From Bacillus safensis (GTDB lineage: Bacteria > Bacillota > Bacilli > Bacillales > Bacillaceae): 64,000 nt of DNA. This document shows positions 8,899-17,809 of the stretch, one piece after another. Made by a program: the position numbers and the translations under genes. Under the pieces are notes generated by a model, which saw only the letters and a program-made list of their open reading frames with translations, did not search any database and had not been told where the DNA came from. The DNA is taken from positions 269,383 through 333,382 of the forward strand of contig BSBG01000005.1 of NCBI GenBank assembly GCA_030159235.1, in the 5' to 3' direction. Numbering within the stretch: position 1 is the stretch's first letter; each line of letters opens with the position of its first letter.

Positions 8899-9399
8899 GT
8901 GGGATTAACGAAAGAACAACAAGCTGAACTATTCGAAAGATTAATTGAGTTAAAAGAAGATGTAAAAGGATCAAAAAAGAAAGAAGAATCTATGCTCGTT
9001 GAATCGAGTGAGATTTCAAATGGTGTTGGGAATCATATCGCTGATCATGGCAGCATCTATTTAGACCGCATGACAGAACAAACACTGGATCAAGTCGATG
9101 ATCAGCTTGAAGCTGAAATTGATGCAGCACTGAAACGGATGGAAGACGGAACCTATGGGATATGTGAGAAAACAGGGAAAGAGATCCCGTACGAGCGTTT
9201 AAAGGCAGTACCATATACACGTTATTCAATTGATGCAAAGAAAAACGAAGAAACCACTCAAGATCCGAACGAGTTTGACCGTTCATTTTCTGATCAAATG
9301 CGTGATTTAACGAATAGAGAAACAATGGATCAATTGCATTCAGATACGTATGAAAGATTAGAGGAAGAGCAAGATATTGATGTGGATGAGGAAAAATAG
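8899..9399 (+). CDS. yocK: DksA/TraR-type zinc-finger-like protein YocK
   Basis: A 166-residue, highly acidic protein with an N-terminal coiled-coil-like region, the HIADHGSIYLDRMTEQ segment typical of the YteA/YocK family, and a C-terminal DksA-like finger region (GTYGICEKTGKEIPYERLKAVPYTRYSI). Only one of the usual four finger cysteines is present, so it probably does not bind zinc conventionally. B. subtilis YocK is regarded as a stress-linked protein of unknown action. GTG at 8899 is chosen because AAAGGAG ends nine bases before it; a TTG at 8893 would be too close. It precedes the bsrB RNA gene, as in B. subtilis. Confidence 0.85.
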   Translation: MGLTKEQQAELFERLIELKEDVKGSKKKEESMLVESSEISNGVGNHIADHGSIYLDRMTEQTLDQVDDQLEAEIDAALKRMEDGTYGICEKTGKEIPYERLKAVPYTRYSIDAKKNEETTQDPNEFDRSFSDQMRDLTNRETMDQLHSDTYERLEEEQDIDVDEEK

Positions 9400-9498
9400 G
9401 ATCATAAACGAAGTTGAAATTTTTTCGGAATAATGTTTTCTTATGTACACATGGACAAATATCTCGTATACATGAGTATTTAATAGAAAAAAGATCTC

Positions 9499-9527
9499 TT
9501 GAAATTTAATAAACTTTCGTGTAATAT
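9499..9527 (+). promoter_or_regulatory. Sigma-A promoter of bsrB (6S-2 RNA)
   Basis: TTGAAA (9499-9504), a 17-bp spacer and TAATAT (9522-9527). The predicted start is at about 9534, exactly where the closing stem of the 6S-like RNA begins. Confidence 0.8.
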
Positions 9528-9533
9528 AGTTTA

Positions 9534-9760
9534 AAGGCTGCGATGCGCGTAATGTTAATTAAGTTTTAACCTTTAAGCTGTAATAGGGAGTTTTATATTG
9601 AAGCCAGAATGTCATGCCTCCTTAGAGAGGAAGACAGGAACGTTTCTGCAAACACCCACTTTGAGGAGTGGTGGTTTAAAACTTTCTTACTTAGATTACG
9701 GCATCCGCAGCTTTTCCTAGGATGATTCAAGCCATTTTCCATTTCGGAAAATGGCTTTTT
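9534..9760 (+). ncRNA. bsrB: 6S-2 RNA (BsrB)
   Basis: 6S RNA binds sigma-A RNA polymerase by imitating an open promoter. The 450-base gap between yocK and recQ is where B. subtilis carries bsrB. A long closing stem is visible: AAGGCTGCGATGCGCGTAAT (about 9534-9553) pairs with ATTACGGCATCCGCAGCTTTT (9694-9714) apart from small bulges. The intervening 140 bases hold internal helices such as CACCCACTTTGAGGAGTGGTG, giving the rod-with-bubble form of 6S RNA. A good promoter stands immediately upstream and a terminator hairpin ends the unit. The mature 3' end may be near 9716 after trimming. Family assignment is by synteny and architecture, not by covariance search. Confidence 0.85.
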
Positions 9761-9762
9761 AT
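9729..9762 (+). terminator. Terminator of bsrB
   Basis: AAGCCATTTTCC (9729-9740) pairs perfectly with GGAAAATGGCTT (9746-9757), followed by a T-rich tract. Confidence 0.9.
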
Positions 9763-9850
9763 TTTGTGAAAAAACGAAATTGAACAGACAGCCTGAAGAT
9801 GCATGAATGTATGTTAAAATAGACAAAACAAATGACGGAGAGGGAATTGG

Positions 9851-11632
9851 ATGTTAGAACAAGCAGAAGCACTCCTGAAACAATATTATGGCTTTGACGC
9901 CTTTAGGCAGGGACAGAAACAAGCCATTGAATCGATTGTAAACAAACAGAAGGATACGGTCTGCATTATGCCGACCGGCGGGGGGAAATCGGTTTGCTAC
10001 CAGATTCCTGCCCTGATGATGGAAGGAACAACGATCGTTGTATCTCCACTTATTTCTTTAATGAAAGATCAGGTTGATGCACTAAATGAGATGGGCATAC
10101 GATCGTCTTTTTTAAACAGCACACTTTCCGCAGCAGAAATGAATGAAAGGCTGAAAAAATGTGAAAATGGTGAATATAAGTTGCTTTATATCACACCTGA
10201 ACGCTTGCAAAATGAACGTTTTTTTCAGCTCCTTGATCGGTTAAAGGTCCCATTAATTGCTATTGATGAAGCGCACTGTATTTCTGAATGGGGGCATGAT
10301 TTTAGGCCAAGCTACCGTTTTATTCAAGAATGCTTAAATAAGCTGTCAAAAAGGCCGGTGATTGTCGCTTTAACTGCTACAGCTACGAAAAAGGTTCACC
10401 AAGATATTTGTGAACAACTTGGCATGAACGAAGAAGAAACCATCTTTACCGGGTTTGCTAGAGAGAATTTGTCTTTTCAGGTGGTCAAAGGAGAAAATAG
10501 TGACCGCTTTATCACACAATATATGAAGAAAAATAAACTTGTGTCTGGCATTATCTATACAGCTACAAGAAAAGAAGCTGACAACATTTACAATCGTCTA
10601 AAGAAGCAAAAGATTAAAGCTGGCATTTATCATGGCGGATTAGATGATGATGTGAGAGAAGAGCAGCAAAACCTATTTTTAAATGATGATATCCAGGTCA
10701 TGGTCGCTACATCTGCATTTGGCATGGGAATTAATAAGTCGAATGTCCGTTTTGTCATTCATCATCAAATTCCAAGGGATATTGAAAGCTACTATCAAGA
10801 AGCTGGACGCGCAGGCAGAGACGGGCTTGAAAGTGAATGCATTTTACTCTTTTCGCCGCAGGGCGTGAGAATGCAGCGCTTCCTCATTGAGCAGTCAACA
10901 GATGATGAAGTGCGCTATCAGCACGAACTGCTCAAACTAAGACAAATGGTGGATTACTGTCATACTGAGCAATGTCTGCAGCAATTTGTGATGGACTATT
11001 TTGATCAATCAGCAAGTACTCCTTGCCAAAAATGCAGCAATTGTCTTGACGAGAGAGAGAGTGAAGAGGTCACTCGAGAAGCGCAAATGGTTTTATCGTG
11101 TACGGTTAGAATGAACGAGCGATTCGGAAAAATGATGATTGCCCAAGTACTGGCAGGCTCTAAAAATAAAAAGGTGCTTGAACTTGGCTTCGATCGTCTT
11201 CCTACATACGCTCTAATGAAACAACATTCAGCTCAGCAAATCAGTGATTTTATCGAATTTTTAATTACAGAAGAGTATTTGCATATGTCTGAAGGAGCTT
11301 ATCCAACGTTAAAAGTGACACATAAAGGAAAGAAAGTGTTAGTCGGACAAGAGACTGTGTATAAAAAGCAGGCGGTCAAAAGAGAGGCGATTCAAGAAAA
11401 TGATGCATTATTTGAGCAGCTGAGAGCGGTAAGAATGAAGCTGGCGAGAGAGCAGGGCGTTCCGCCATTTGTTGTATTTTCTGATCAAACTTTGAAGGAA
11501 ATGTCAGCCGTTCAGCCTAAAACAGAAGAAGAACTCCTCCATATTAAGGGAATCGGCGCTCAAAAAAGAGAGAAATATGGGGATGTTTTTTTAGAAGAAA
11601 TTCGTTTATTTATAGAAAAAGAGAAAAAATAA
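9851..11632 (+). CDS. recQ: ATP-dependent DNA helicase RecQ
   Basis: RecQ unwinds DNA 3' to 5' in recombination and replication-fork repair. The 593-residue protein has Walker A with K46 (TGGGKS), the DEAH box at 139-142 followed by CISEWGHDFRPSY, helicase motifs IV-VI (SAFGMGINKSNVR, QEAGRAGRDG), the RecQ zinc-binding cysteines (YCHTEQCLQQF... CQKCSNC), a winged-helix region, and a C-terminal HRDC domain (PPFVVFSDQTLKEMS... LHIKGIGAQKREKYG). The length matches B. subtilis RecQ (YocI, about 591). ATG follows GACGGAGAGGGAATTGG. It is flanked by bsrB and yocH, as in B. subtilis. Confidence 0.95.
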   Translation: MLEQAEALLKQYYGFDAFRQGQKQAIESIVNKQKDTVCIMPTGGGKSVCYQIPALMMEGTTIVVSPLISLMKDQVDALNEMGIRSSFLNSTLSAAEMNERLKKCENGEYKLLYITPERLQNERFFQLLDRLKVPLIAIDEAHCISEWGHDFRPSYRFIQECLNKLSKRPVIVALTATATKKVHQDICEQLGMNEEETIFTGFARENLSFQVVKGENSDRFITQYMKKNKLVSGIIYTATRKEADNIYNRLKKQKIKAGIYHGGLDDDVREEQQNLFLNDDIQVMVATSAFGMGINKSNVRFVIHHQIPRDIESYYQEAGRAGRDGLESECILLFSPQGVRMQRFLIEQSTDDEVRYQHELLKLRQMVDYCHTEQCLQQFVMDYFDQSASTPCQKCSNCLDERESEEVTREAQMVLSCTVRMNERFGKMMIAQVLAGSKNKKVLELGFDRLPTYALMKQHSAQQISDFIEFLITEEYLHMSEGAYPTLKVTHKGKKVLVGQETVYKKQAVKREAIQENDALFEQLRAVRMKLAREQGVPPFVVFSDQTLKEMSAVQPKTEEELLHIKGIGAQKREKYGDVFLEEIRLFIEKEKK

Positions 11633-11774
11633 AGAGGTTGAAGAAAAAAATAAATTTTTTTCGCTGCACTTGGACACGTTTTCATCAGGAGGTATCTGAT
11701 CCTTTCAAAACCTTGATATGGCGGGTAGGGGAACCGTTTTGTGGTCTGATTTACCAATGGAGAGAGATGTTTCA

Positions 11775-11791
11775 TGTAAAGGAACTGTAAT
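11775..11791 (+). promoter_or_regulatory. WalR binding box of yocH
   Basis: TGTAAA, five bases, TGTAAT: an exact match to the WalR (YycF) direct-repeat consensus TGTWAH-N5-TGTWAH. It lies 21 bases upstream of the -35 of a promoter leading into yocH, a known WalRK target in B. subtilis. Confidence 0.85.
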
Positions 11792-11812
11792 CTAAAACAT
11801 ATCGTTTTGTTA

Positions 11813-11840
11813 TTGAAATGACATTTACATATGTTACGAT
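11813..11840 (+). promoter_or_regulatory. Promoter of yocH
   Basis: TTGAAA (11813-11818), 16-bp spacer, TACGAT (11835-11840). The leader that follows has a small stem, GTTAG/CTAAC, just before the ribosome site AGGGAGGA. Confidence 0.65.
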
Positions 11841-11887
11841 AGCACTCGTTAGCCGCCATAAAAAGCTAACAAGGGAGGATTTACTTT

Positions 11888-12679
11888 ATGAAGAAGACTA
11901 TTATGTCCTTGGTTGCTGTTGCAGCAATCTCAACAACAGCATTTGGAGCACAGCAAGCTTCTGCAAAGGAAATCACTGTGAAGAAAGGTGATACACTTTG
12001 GGGAATCTCTCAAAAAAATGATGTGTCTCTAAAGGACCTAAAGGGTTGGAACAATTTATCTACAGACATGATTTATGTAGGTGATAAATTAACAATCTCT
12101 TCAAAAGAGAAAACTCAGGAGCAGTATAAAGTCCAGAAGGGGGACAGCCTCTGGAAAATCGCTCAAAAATTCAATGTATCAATTAGCGATATTAAGTCTT
12201 GGAATAACTTAAACTCAGATATAATTATGATTGGTTCAACATTAAGTGTTGCTGGTCAAAGCTCAGCTCCGGTAAGCTCAGAGCCTGTTCAAAAACAGGC
12301 ACCTGTCCAAAAAGAGCAAACAACGAAAAAAGCTGCTCCTAAAAAGGAAACAGCTAAAGCAGAATCATCTTCTGCTAGTCAAAGTGTTCAAAAAGAAATG
12401 ACTGTAACGGCTACGGCTTATACAGCAAATGATGGTGGCATCTCAGGTATCACTGCAACAGGGGTAAACTTAAACAAAAACCCAAATGCAAAAGTCATTG
12501 CAGTAGATCCTAATGTCATTCCATTAGGAAGTAAGGTTTATGTTGAAGGCTACGGTGAAGCCATCGCAGCAGATACTGGCGGCGCAATTAAAGGTAACAA
12601 AATTGATGTACACGTACCAAGCAAATCCCAAGCGAAAAATTGGGGCGTAAAATCAGTCAAAGTAAAAGTACTTAACTAG
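11888..12679 (+). CDS. yocH: Secreted LysM/3D-domain cell-wall protein YocH
   Basis: YocH is a secreted cell-wall protein acting on or binding peptidoglycan. A Sec signal peptide covers about residues 1-27 (MKKTIMSLVAVAAIS... ASAKE). Two LysM domains follow (about 27-71 and 80-126), both with KKGDTLWGI/QKGDSLWKI starts. A Lys/Ser/Gln-rich linker leads to a C-terminal 3D domain (about 173-263) with the conserved Asp residues in AADTGGAIKGNKIDVHV. It is 263 residues, against about 287 in B. subtilis; the linker is shorter. Upstream lie a perfect WalR box and a good promoter, so control by WalRK during growth is likely. Confidence 0.93.
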   Translation: MKKTIMSLVAVAAISTTAFGAQQASAKEITVKKGDTLWGISQKNDVSLKDLKGWNNLSTDMIYVGDKLTISSKEKTQEQYKVQKGDSLWKIAQKFNVSISDIKSWNNLNSDIIMIGSTLSVAGQSSAPVSSEPVQKQAPVQKEQTTKKAAPKKETAKAESSSASQSVQKEMTVTATAYTANDGGISGITATGVNLNKNPNAKVIAVDPNVIPLGSKVYVEGYGEAIAADTGGAIKGNKIDVHVPSKSQAKNWGVKSVKVKVLN

Positions 12680-12700
12680 TAATCTATTGTTTTTTGGAAG

Positions 12701-12732
12701 AAAGCATCAGGTGGCGGCCTGATGCTTTTATT
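12701..12732 (+). terminator. Terminator of yocH
   Basis: AAAGCATCAGG (12701-12711) pairs perfectly with CCTGATGCTTT (12718-12728), followed by TATTGT. Confidence 0.8.
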
Positions 12733-12786
12733 GTACCCTTTTTTTGGTCAAAAAAACACATATTTTTCAGAAAAATCCGCATTTTT

Positions 12787-12831
12787 GACAAAAACCAGCG
12801 TATATTTCATCATAGACGCTGGTTTTTGTCG
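12787..12831 (-). terminator. Terminator of the convergent hypothetical gene
   Basis: GACAAAAACCAGCGT (12787-12801) pairs perfectly over 15 bases with ACGCTGGTTTTTGTC (12816-12830), directly after the stop of the minus-strand gene. It may act in both directions. Confidence 0.75.
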
Positions 12832-13344
12832 TTAGCTGTCCACCCAATAAATTTCTCCGCTTTGTTCTTTCCAATTGATTTGGACATCAAATTGGTGCTT
12901 TTCATAAAAGTGAATCAAGCGGTCCACGTGATTCCAATCTCTTTTGACGAGATCACCTGTAATGACTGGGATGTTTTGTTCTCTTGCGATTTCTTTTAAA
13001 TGCTTCATACAGATTGAACCATATCCATTATCGGGAGGTCCTTTAATATCAGCAATATGAATCTTTCCTTCTTCAGGATATTCCGCGATTAAGGAAAAAT
13101 CAGCTTGTCCGCGAAAAGCTTTTTCACAATCGCTGAGCATGATTTTACATGTATCGGCACTTTCAATAGCAGAGACAATCATCCATTCATCTTCTTTCGC
13201 TTGATCAATGCCAATGATCTTTGCTTTTTTCGAAATATCTTTCATATTTTCTTGCATTCGATACATTTGGAACTGCAATTGCTGTAATTCTTGCTCTAAT
13301 GTCTTCACATCTTTCACTGTTTCCTGTAAGATTGACAAGTCCAT
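12832..13344 (-). CDS. Hypothetical protein, coiled-coil N-terminus plus GNAT-like C-terminus
   Basis: I do not recognise this gene with confidence. The 170-residue product starts MDLSILQETVKDVKTLEQELQQLQ, an N-terminal coiled coil to about residue 45. A compact domain follows, in which GPPDNGYGSICMKHLKEIAREQNIPVITGDL and WNHVDRLIHFYEKHQFDV look like the acetyl-CoA-binding half of an acetyltransferase-type fold. No catalytic claim can be made. A longer frame exists upstream, but AAAGGAG lies correctly before the ATG at 13344, so I use that start. It sits between yocH and yozB, where B. subtilis has yocB-yocD and the des genes. Confidence 0.7.
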   Translation of the reverse strand: MDLSILQETVKDVKTLEQELQQLQFQMYRMQENMKDISKKAKIIGIDQAKEDEWMIVSAIESADTCKIMLSDCEKAFRGQADFSLIAEYPEEGKIHIADIKGPPDNGYGSICMKHLKEIAREQNIPVITGDLVKRDWNHVDRLIHFYEKHQFDVQINWKEQSGEIYWVDS

Positions 13345-13476
13345 TACTCCTTTCATATAAGAAATGATAAAAACCACATAAATTCCCATTCTAAAGGAAG
13401 AGGATAGATCTTTCAAGCTGTTAGAACGCCGGAAATCGGCAAGTTTGTCTAAAATTCGACGAAGACAGCGAATTCA

Positions 13477-13505
13477 TTGACTTTATAGAGAAAGTTAAAT
13501 AACAT
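13477..13505 (+). promoter_or_regulatory. Promoter of yozB
   Basis: TTGACT (13477-13482), 17-bp spacer and TAACAT (13500-13505), 38 bases before the yozB ATG. Confidence 0.65.
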
Positions 13506-13542
13506 ACTCTTAGTCGGAACTAATAAAGAGAGGTTTTCAAAC

Positions 13543-14082
13543 ATGAACGAACAGAATCAAAAACCGAAAAATTTCACCGGCATTGTTGTCATTTTAACAA
13601 TTGCCATAAACGGATTAATTGCTTTATTATTTTTAATGCCAAAAACAGATAAATTTAGTCATCTGGATATTACATTTCTGCCGTTACTGAATGCCGTGAT
13701 GAACAGTTTTACGTTTATCTTTTTACTTTCAGCACTTATGATGATTAAACAAAAGAACATTAAAGCGCATAGAAGATTTATCTTTGCTGCATTTTCAACA
13801 ACACTCGTCTTTTTAATTTCGTATGTGACGTATCATTCAATGGCAGCTGATACACACTTCGGAGGAGAAGGGATCATCCGTCCAATTTACTTCTTTATTT
13901 TGATTACACATATTGTGTTGTCAGCTATTATTGTACCGCTTGCACTGATTACACTATTTAGAGGCGCACAAATGCAGGTCGAGCGTCACCGTAAAATTGC
14001 CCGCTGGACGATGCCGCTATGGCTCTATGTGAGTCTCACTGGCGTCATTGTCTATATTATGATTTCTCCATACTACAGCTAA
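13543..14082 (+). CDS. yozB: DUF420 membrane protein YozB
   Basis: A 179-residue integral membrane protein with about five transmembrane helices and conserved histidines (IKAHRRFIFAAF, VTYHSMAADTHFGGEG, ITHIVLSAIIVPLAL, ERHRKIARWTMPLWLYVSLTGVIVY). This pattern defines the DUF420 family, related to heme-copper oxidase assembly or accessory proteins. B. subtilis YozB has the same length. The histidines suggest heme or copper contact, but that is inference. The ATG is preceded by AAAGAGAGGT. It is a single-gene unit with its own promoter and a palindromic terminator. Confidence 0.88.
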   Translation: MNEQNQKPKNFTGIVVILTIAINGLIALLFLMPKTDKFSHLDITFLPLLNAVMNSFTFIFLLSALMMIKQKNIKAHRRFIFAAFSTTLVFLISYVTYHSMAADTHFGGEGIIRPIYFFILITHIVLSAIIVPLALITLFRGAQMQVERHRKIARWTMPLWLYVSLTGVIVYIMISPYYS

Positions 14083-14112
14083 CGTATGTCCAATTGGACA
14101 TACGTTCTTTTA
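14081..14112 (+). terminator. Terminator of yozB
   Basis: The arms AACGTATGTCC (14081-14091) and GGACATACGTT (14096-14106) pair perfectly around AATT, followed by CTTTTATTT. Confidence 0.85.
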
Positions 14113-14250
14113 TTTACAAGATGAAGTGCTTTGGATAAAATGGGAATTGGGTATCCGACTTGCACGGTATCTTCCCATCTATAGATTCACATCATTTCTG
14201 GCCGTTTGCTCGTTTGGAGATCAACAATTGAACGAAACGGGGGTTATATG

Positions 14251-15393
14251 ATGACTGAACAATTGCAGTATAAACCGGGGCTTGAAGACATTGTGGCAAG
14301 CGAAACATCCATATCATACTTAGATGTGGAGCAAGAGGAAATTGTGATTCGCGGGTATGACCTCATTGAGCTAGCACAAAACAAGACATATTTAGAAACA
14401 GCCTATCTGCTTATTTATGGAAGATTACCAGATACGATGGAATACCACCAATTTCAGCAAGATATATCCTCTCAAACCAGCTTACATCCAACCATTCAAA
14501 CCATTTTAACCACGCTGCCAAAATCCACTCATCCGATGGATGCGATGAGAACGTGCTTATCTGTTCTTGCAGGGTACGATGATGCATTACATGATCGATC
14601 AGAAGCGTGCCAAGAGAGGCGTGCCGTTCGATTATTAGGCCAGATGCCAGCCATTGTTGCTGGAAGCTATCATATTCTCACAAAAGACGCCGCTATTTCC
14701 CCAGATCAGACCAAATCCTACACCGAAAACTTTTTAGCTATGCTAACAGGACGCACCCCAACAGAAGACGAAATCACCGCTTTTGACCAAACACTCACAT
14801 TATATAGTGAACATGAGCTGCCGAACTCAACGTTTGCGGCCAGAGTCATTGCATCCACACATTCTGACATGTATGGTGCTTTTACTGGAGCCATTTCTTC
14901 ATTAAAAGGTGACCTTCATGGAGGAGCAAATGAAGCTGTCATGCACATGCTTCTTGAAGGAAAAACTACGGATGGATTCCTTGCGCTCATTGAACGAAAA
15001 TTAGCCGCAAAAGAAAAAATGATGGGCTTTGGCCACAGAGTATACATGAGAAAAATGGACCCTCGAGCCGCTCTTTTGAAACGATCATTGAAAACGCTTA
15101 CGGAATCGAAGGGAGATACAACACTTTATGACATGTGTGTAGCAGGCGAGGCATACATGAAAGAGAAGAAAAACTTATACCCGAACCTTGACTATTACGC
15201 CGCACCTATTTATTACGTGCTCGGAATTCCTATTTCACTTTATACACCCATTTTTTTTGCTGCAAGAGCCAGCGGGTTAGCTGCCCATGTCATAGAACAG
15301 CATTTGTATAATCGCATTTTTAGACCGAGAGTCCGGTATTTAGGACCAAGAGGATTAAAGGTTTCAAATGATGATGGAAAAATGGGGGAATGA
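14251..15393 (+). CDS. prpC: 2-methylcitrate synthase / citrate synthase family (MmgD/PrpC)
   Basis: This 380-residue citrate-synthase-family protein probably condenses propionyl-CoA with oxaloacetate. The assignment to methylcitrate rather than citrate synthesis rests on the following prpD and prpB genes. Visible motifs include the oxaloacetate-site [11 protein letters not shown] and the active-site [17 protein letters not shown]. Of two adjacent ATG codons the second (14251) is spaced seven bases from the GGGGG ribosome site and is chosen; the frame extends 15 codons upstream without a ribosome site. The stop overlaps the next frame (ATGA), which suggests coupling with prpD. In B. subtilis the homologue, mmgD, lies in the sporulation mmg operon. 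Confidence 0.9.
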   Translation: MTEQLQYKPGLEDIVASETSISYLDVEQEEIVIRGYDLIELAQNKTYLETAYLLIYGRLPDTMEYHQFQQDISSQTSLHPTIQTILTTLPKSTHPMDAMRTCLSVLAGYDDALHDRSEACQERRAVRLLGQMPAIVAGSYHILTKDAAISPDQTKSYTENFLAMLTGRTPTEDEITAFDQTLTLYSEHELPNSTFAARVIASTHSDMYGAFTGAISSLKGDLHGGANEAVMHMLLEGKTTDGFLALIERKLAAKEKMMGFGHRVYMRKMDPRAALLKRSLKTLTESKGDTTLYDMCVAGEAYMKEKKNLYPNLDYYAAPIYYVLGIPISLYTPIFFAARASGLAAHVIEQHLYNRIFRPRVRYLGPRGLKVSNDDGKMGE

Positions 15394-15395
15394 AC

Positions 15396-16832
15396 ATGAA
15401 CAAAACAGCAGTCGTCAATCAAACAGATCAGCTATTAGAAGAAATCGCTGCCTATGCAGTAGACGGAGAAATTACGAGCAAAGAAGCCATTGAAACAGCG
15501 CGGTATGTTCTCATAGACACGCTCGGGTGCGGTATGCTGGCGCTCAATTTTCCAGAATGTACGAAGCACCTTGGACCTATCGTCCCTGGAACTGTTGTGC
15601 CTAACGGAGCAAGAGTTCCAGGCACTTCTTTTGTTCTAGATCCTGTTCAAGCAGCCTTTGATATTGGCTGTATGATTCGCTGGTTAGATTATAATGACAC
15701 ATGGCTTGCCAAGGAGTGGGGACATCCGTCAGATAACTTGGGCGGAATATTAGCTGTAAGTGATTATATCAGCAGAACACGCCTTGCAAACGGAGAAGAG
15801 CCGTTAACGATGAATGACGTACTGCATGCAATTGTTAAGGCACATGAAATTCAAGGTGTGCTTGCTTTAGAAAATTGCCTGAATCGAAATGGCTTGGACC
15901 ATGTGTTATTTGTCAAAGTGGCAACAAGTGCAGTTGTGTGCGCGATGCTTGGCGGCACAAAGGAGGAAGTGCAGCATGTTTTATCACAAGCGTTTGTTGA
16001 TAATTCCCCGCTTAGAACGTATCGCCACGCCCCAAACACAGGATCAAGGAAATCGTGGGCAGCAGGGGATGCAACAAGTCGCGGCGTGAGACTGGCAATG
16101 ATGACACGAAAAGGCGAAATGGGCTATCAAACACCGCTCAGTGCAGAGAAGTGGGGCTTTGAAGATGTTCTCATGAAAGGAAAATCGCTCACGCTTGCTC
16201 AGCCCCTTGGATCATACGTCATAGAAAATGTCCTTTTCAAAATTGCGTACCCTGCTGAGTTTCATGCACAGACTGCTGCAGAGGCGGCTTTGATGCTACA
16301 TGACGCTGTCAAAGATCGGCTGGATGAAATTGACCGTGTAGAGATTACGACTCATGAGTCAGCGATTCGCATTATAGATAAGAAAGGGCCGCTTTATAAT
16401 CCGGCAGACCGTGATCATTGCTTGCAGTACATTACAGCCATCGGACTGATTTATGGTGAGCTGACAGCTGATCATTATGAAGAAGAAACGGCGCAAAATC
16501 CGGCCATTGACCGCCTTCGTGATCAAATGATCGTGAAAGAGGATAAACGTTATACAGAGGATTATTTAGATCCGAAAAAGAGATCGATTGCAAACTGTGT
16601 GCAAATCTTCTTTAAAGATGGGTCGATGACAGATCGAATTGAAATTGAGTATCCGATTGGTCATCGCAGGAGAAGACAGGAAGGCATTCCGCTGCTTGAA
16701 AAGAAATGGGTCTATCATTTGAAAACAAGATTTCCACAAAAACAAGTGGATCAAATTGTGTCACTCTGCCAAAATCCAAATCAATTAAAAACAACGACAG
16801 TACCAGCATTTATGGACTTGTTCGTCATATAA
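15396..16832 (+). CDS. prpD: 2-methylcitrate dehydratase (PrpD/MmgE)
   Basis: The 478-residue protein is a MmgE/PrpD-family dehydratase that converts 2-methylcitrate to methylaconitate in propionate breakdown. Family-like segments are [18 protein letters not shown] near the N-terminus, [39 protein letters not shown] sequence in the middle, and [16 protein letters not shown]. An ATG at 15390 overlaps the prpC stop, but the GGGGGA ribosome site just before it fits the second ATG at 15396 better (MNKTAVV). Spacing to prpB is only 12 bases. B. subtilis MmgE is about 472 residues. Confidence 0.92.
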   Translation: MNKTAVVNQTDQLLEEIAAYAVDGEITSKEAIETARYVLIDTLGCGMLALNFPECTKHLGPIVPGTVVPNGARVPGTSFVLDPVQAAFDIGCMIRWLDYNDTWLAKEWGHPSDNLGGILAVSDYISRTRLANGEEPLTMNDVLHAIVKAHEIQGVLALENCLNRNGLDHVLFVKVATSAVVCAMLGGTKEEVQHVLSQAFVDNSPLRTYRHAPNTGSRKSWAAGDATSRGVRLAMMTRKGEMGYQTPLSAEKWGFEDVLMKGKSLTLAQPLGSYVIENVLFKIAYPAEFHAQTAAEAALMLHDAVKDRLDEIDRVEITTHESAIRIIDKKGPLYNPADRDHCLQYITAIGLIYGELTADHYEEETAQNPAIDRLRDQMIVKEDKRYTEDYLDPKKRSIANCVQIFFKDGSMTDRIEIEYPIGHRRRRQEGIPLLEKKWVYHLKTRFPQKQVDQIVSLCQNPNQLKTTTVPAFMDLFVI

Positions 16833-16844
16833 GGGGGAACTAGC

Positions 16845-17762
16845 GTGTGGATCGTGAATGGAGAAACAAGTCAGGCTGATTTAGCCGCAGCCTTTAAAAA
16901 ACAAATGCACAAATCAGCTTTATTTCAAATTCCAGGTGTTCACGATGGAATGTCTGCGCTCTATGCGAAAAAAATGGGCTTTCAAGGGCTCTATTTATCA
17001 GGTGCTGCTTTTTGTGCCAGCAAAGGACTTCCTGACCTCGGCATGATCCATTCAACAGAAATGGCTGAAAAGGCGAAGGAAATTATTCGAGCTTCTCAGC
17101 TGCCGCTTTTGGTCGATATGGACACAGGTTATGGCGGTGTTTTAAATGCAGCAAGGGCGGCAAAAGAAATGGTTGAGAGCAAGGTAGCGGCAGTTCAAAT
17201 TGAAGATCAGCAAATGCCGAAAAAATGCGGGCATTTAAACGGTAAATCACTCGTTCCAGTAGAAGAAATGATCGCCAAAATCAAAGCCATTAAACAAGCA
17301 ACACCAACGCTTTTGGTGATTGCGAGAACCGATGCAAAGTCCGTAAATGGGATGGAGGATGTCATCCGCCGGGCCAATCTTTACGTAGAAGCAGGAGCCG
17401 ATGCTATTTTTCCTGAGGCGCTGATTACAGCAGAGGACTTTACGTATGCGTCAAACAATATAAAAGGTCCGCTTCTTGCAAACATGACGGAGTTTGGCAA
17501 GACCCCTTATTATCATGCAGACGAATTTTCTGTGTTTGGCTTTCAAATGGTTATTTACCCTGTGTCATCACTCAGAGTCGCTGCAAAAGCGTATGAGCGT
17601 TTATTTACAGAAATCATGGAAAAGGGAACGCAGCAGGGAATGCTTGAGGATATGCAAACGAGAAAAGAGTTATATGAAACGATTCATTATGAGGAATATG
17701 AGGAAATGGATCAGCATTTAGCGAAAACAATCCTGCCGGAAATTGGGAAAGAACAGCAATAA
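16845..17762 (+). CDS. prpB: 2-methylisocitrate lyase (PrpB/YqiQ)
   Basis: PrpB splits 2-methylisocitrate into pyruvate and succinate, the last step of the methylcitrate cycle. This member of the isocitrate lyase/PEP mutase superfamily (305 residues) carries the metal-site DMDTGYGG (D91, D93) and the catalytic KKCGH loop (C128). EDQQMPKKCGHLNGK matches the family closely. The start is GTG, preceded by AAGGGGGA at good spacing. It is the last gene of prpC-prpD-prpB and is followed by two hairpins that end the operon. Confidence 0.93.
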   Translation: MWIVNGETSQADLAAAFKKQMHKSALFQIPGVHDGMSALYAKKMGFQGLYLSGAAFCASKGLPDLGMIHSTEMAEKAKEIIRASQLPLLVDMDTGYGGVLNAARAAKEMVESKVAAVQIEDQQMPKKCGHLNGKSLVPVEEMIAKIKAIKQATPTLLVIARTDAKSVNGMEDVIRRANLYVEAGADAIFPEALITAEDFTYASNNIKGPLLANMTEFGKTPYYHADEFSVFGFQMVIYPVSSLRVAAKAYERLFTEIMEKGTQQGMLEDMQTRKELYETIHYEEYEEMDQHLAKTILPEIGKEQQ

Positions 17763-17775
17763 AATGAAAAAAAGA

Positions 17776-17799
17776 AAAAGGGCTAAAATAAGCCCTTTG
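17776..17799 (-). terminator. Hairpin downstream of yocA (second terminator)
   Basis: AAGGGCT (17778-17784) pairs with AGCCCTT (17791-17797); on the minus strand it is followed by TTTTTCTTTTTTT, so it best serves transcription coming from yocA. Confidence 0.65.
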
Positions 17800-17809
17800 G
17801 CAACAATCT

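Noticed and set aside
9593..9826. 77-residue minus-strand ORF between yocK and recQ
   Set aside because: It lies across the 6S-2 RNA and its terminator, has no ribosome site and no family character.
13345..13416. Longer N-terminus (24 residues) for the hypothetical gene at 12832
   Set aside because: The AAAGGAG site lies inside this extension and points to the ATG at 13344.
14107..14250. Sigma-E or sigma-B promoter before prpC
   Set aside because: I looked for -35/-10 elements of both factors and found no convincing pair.
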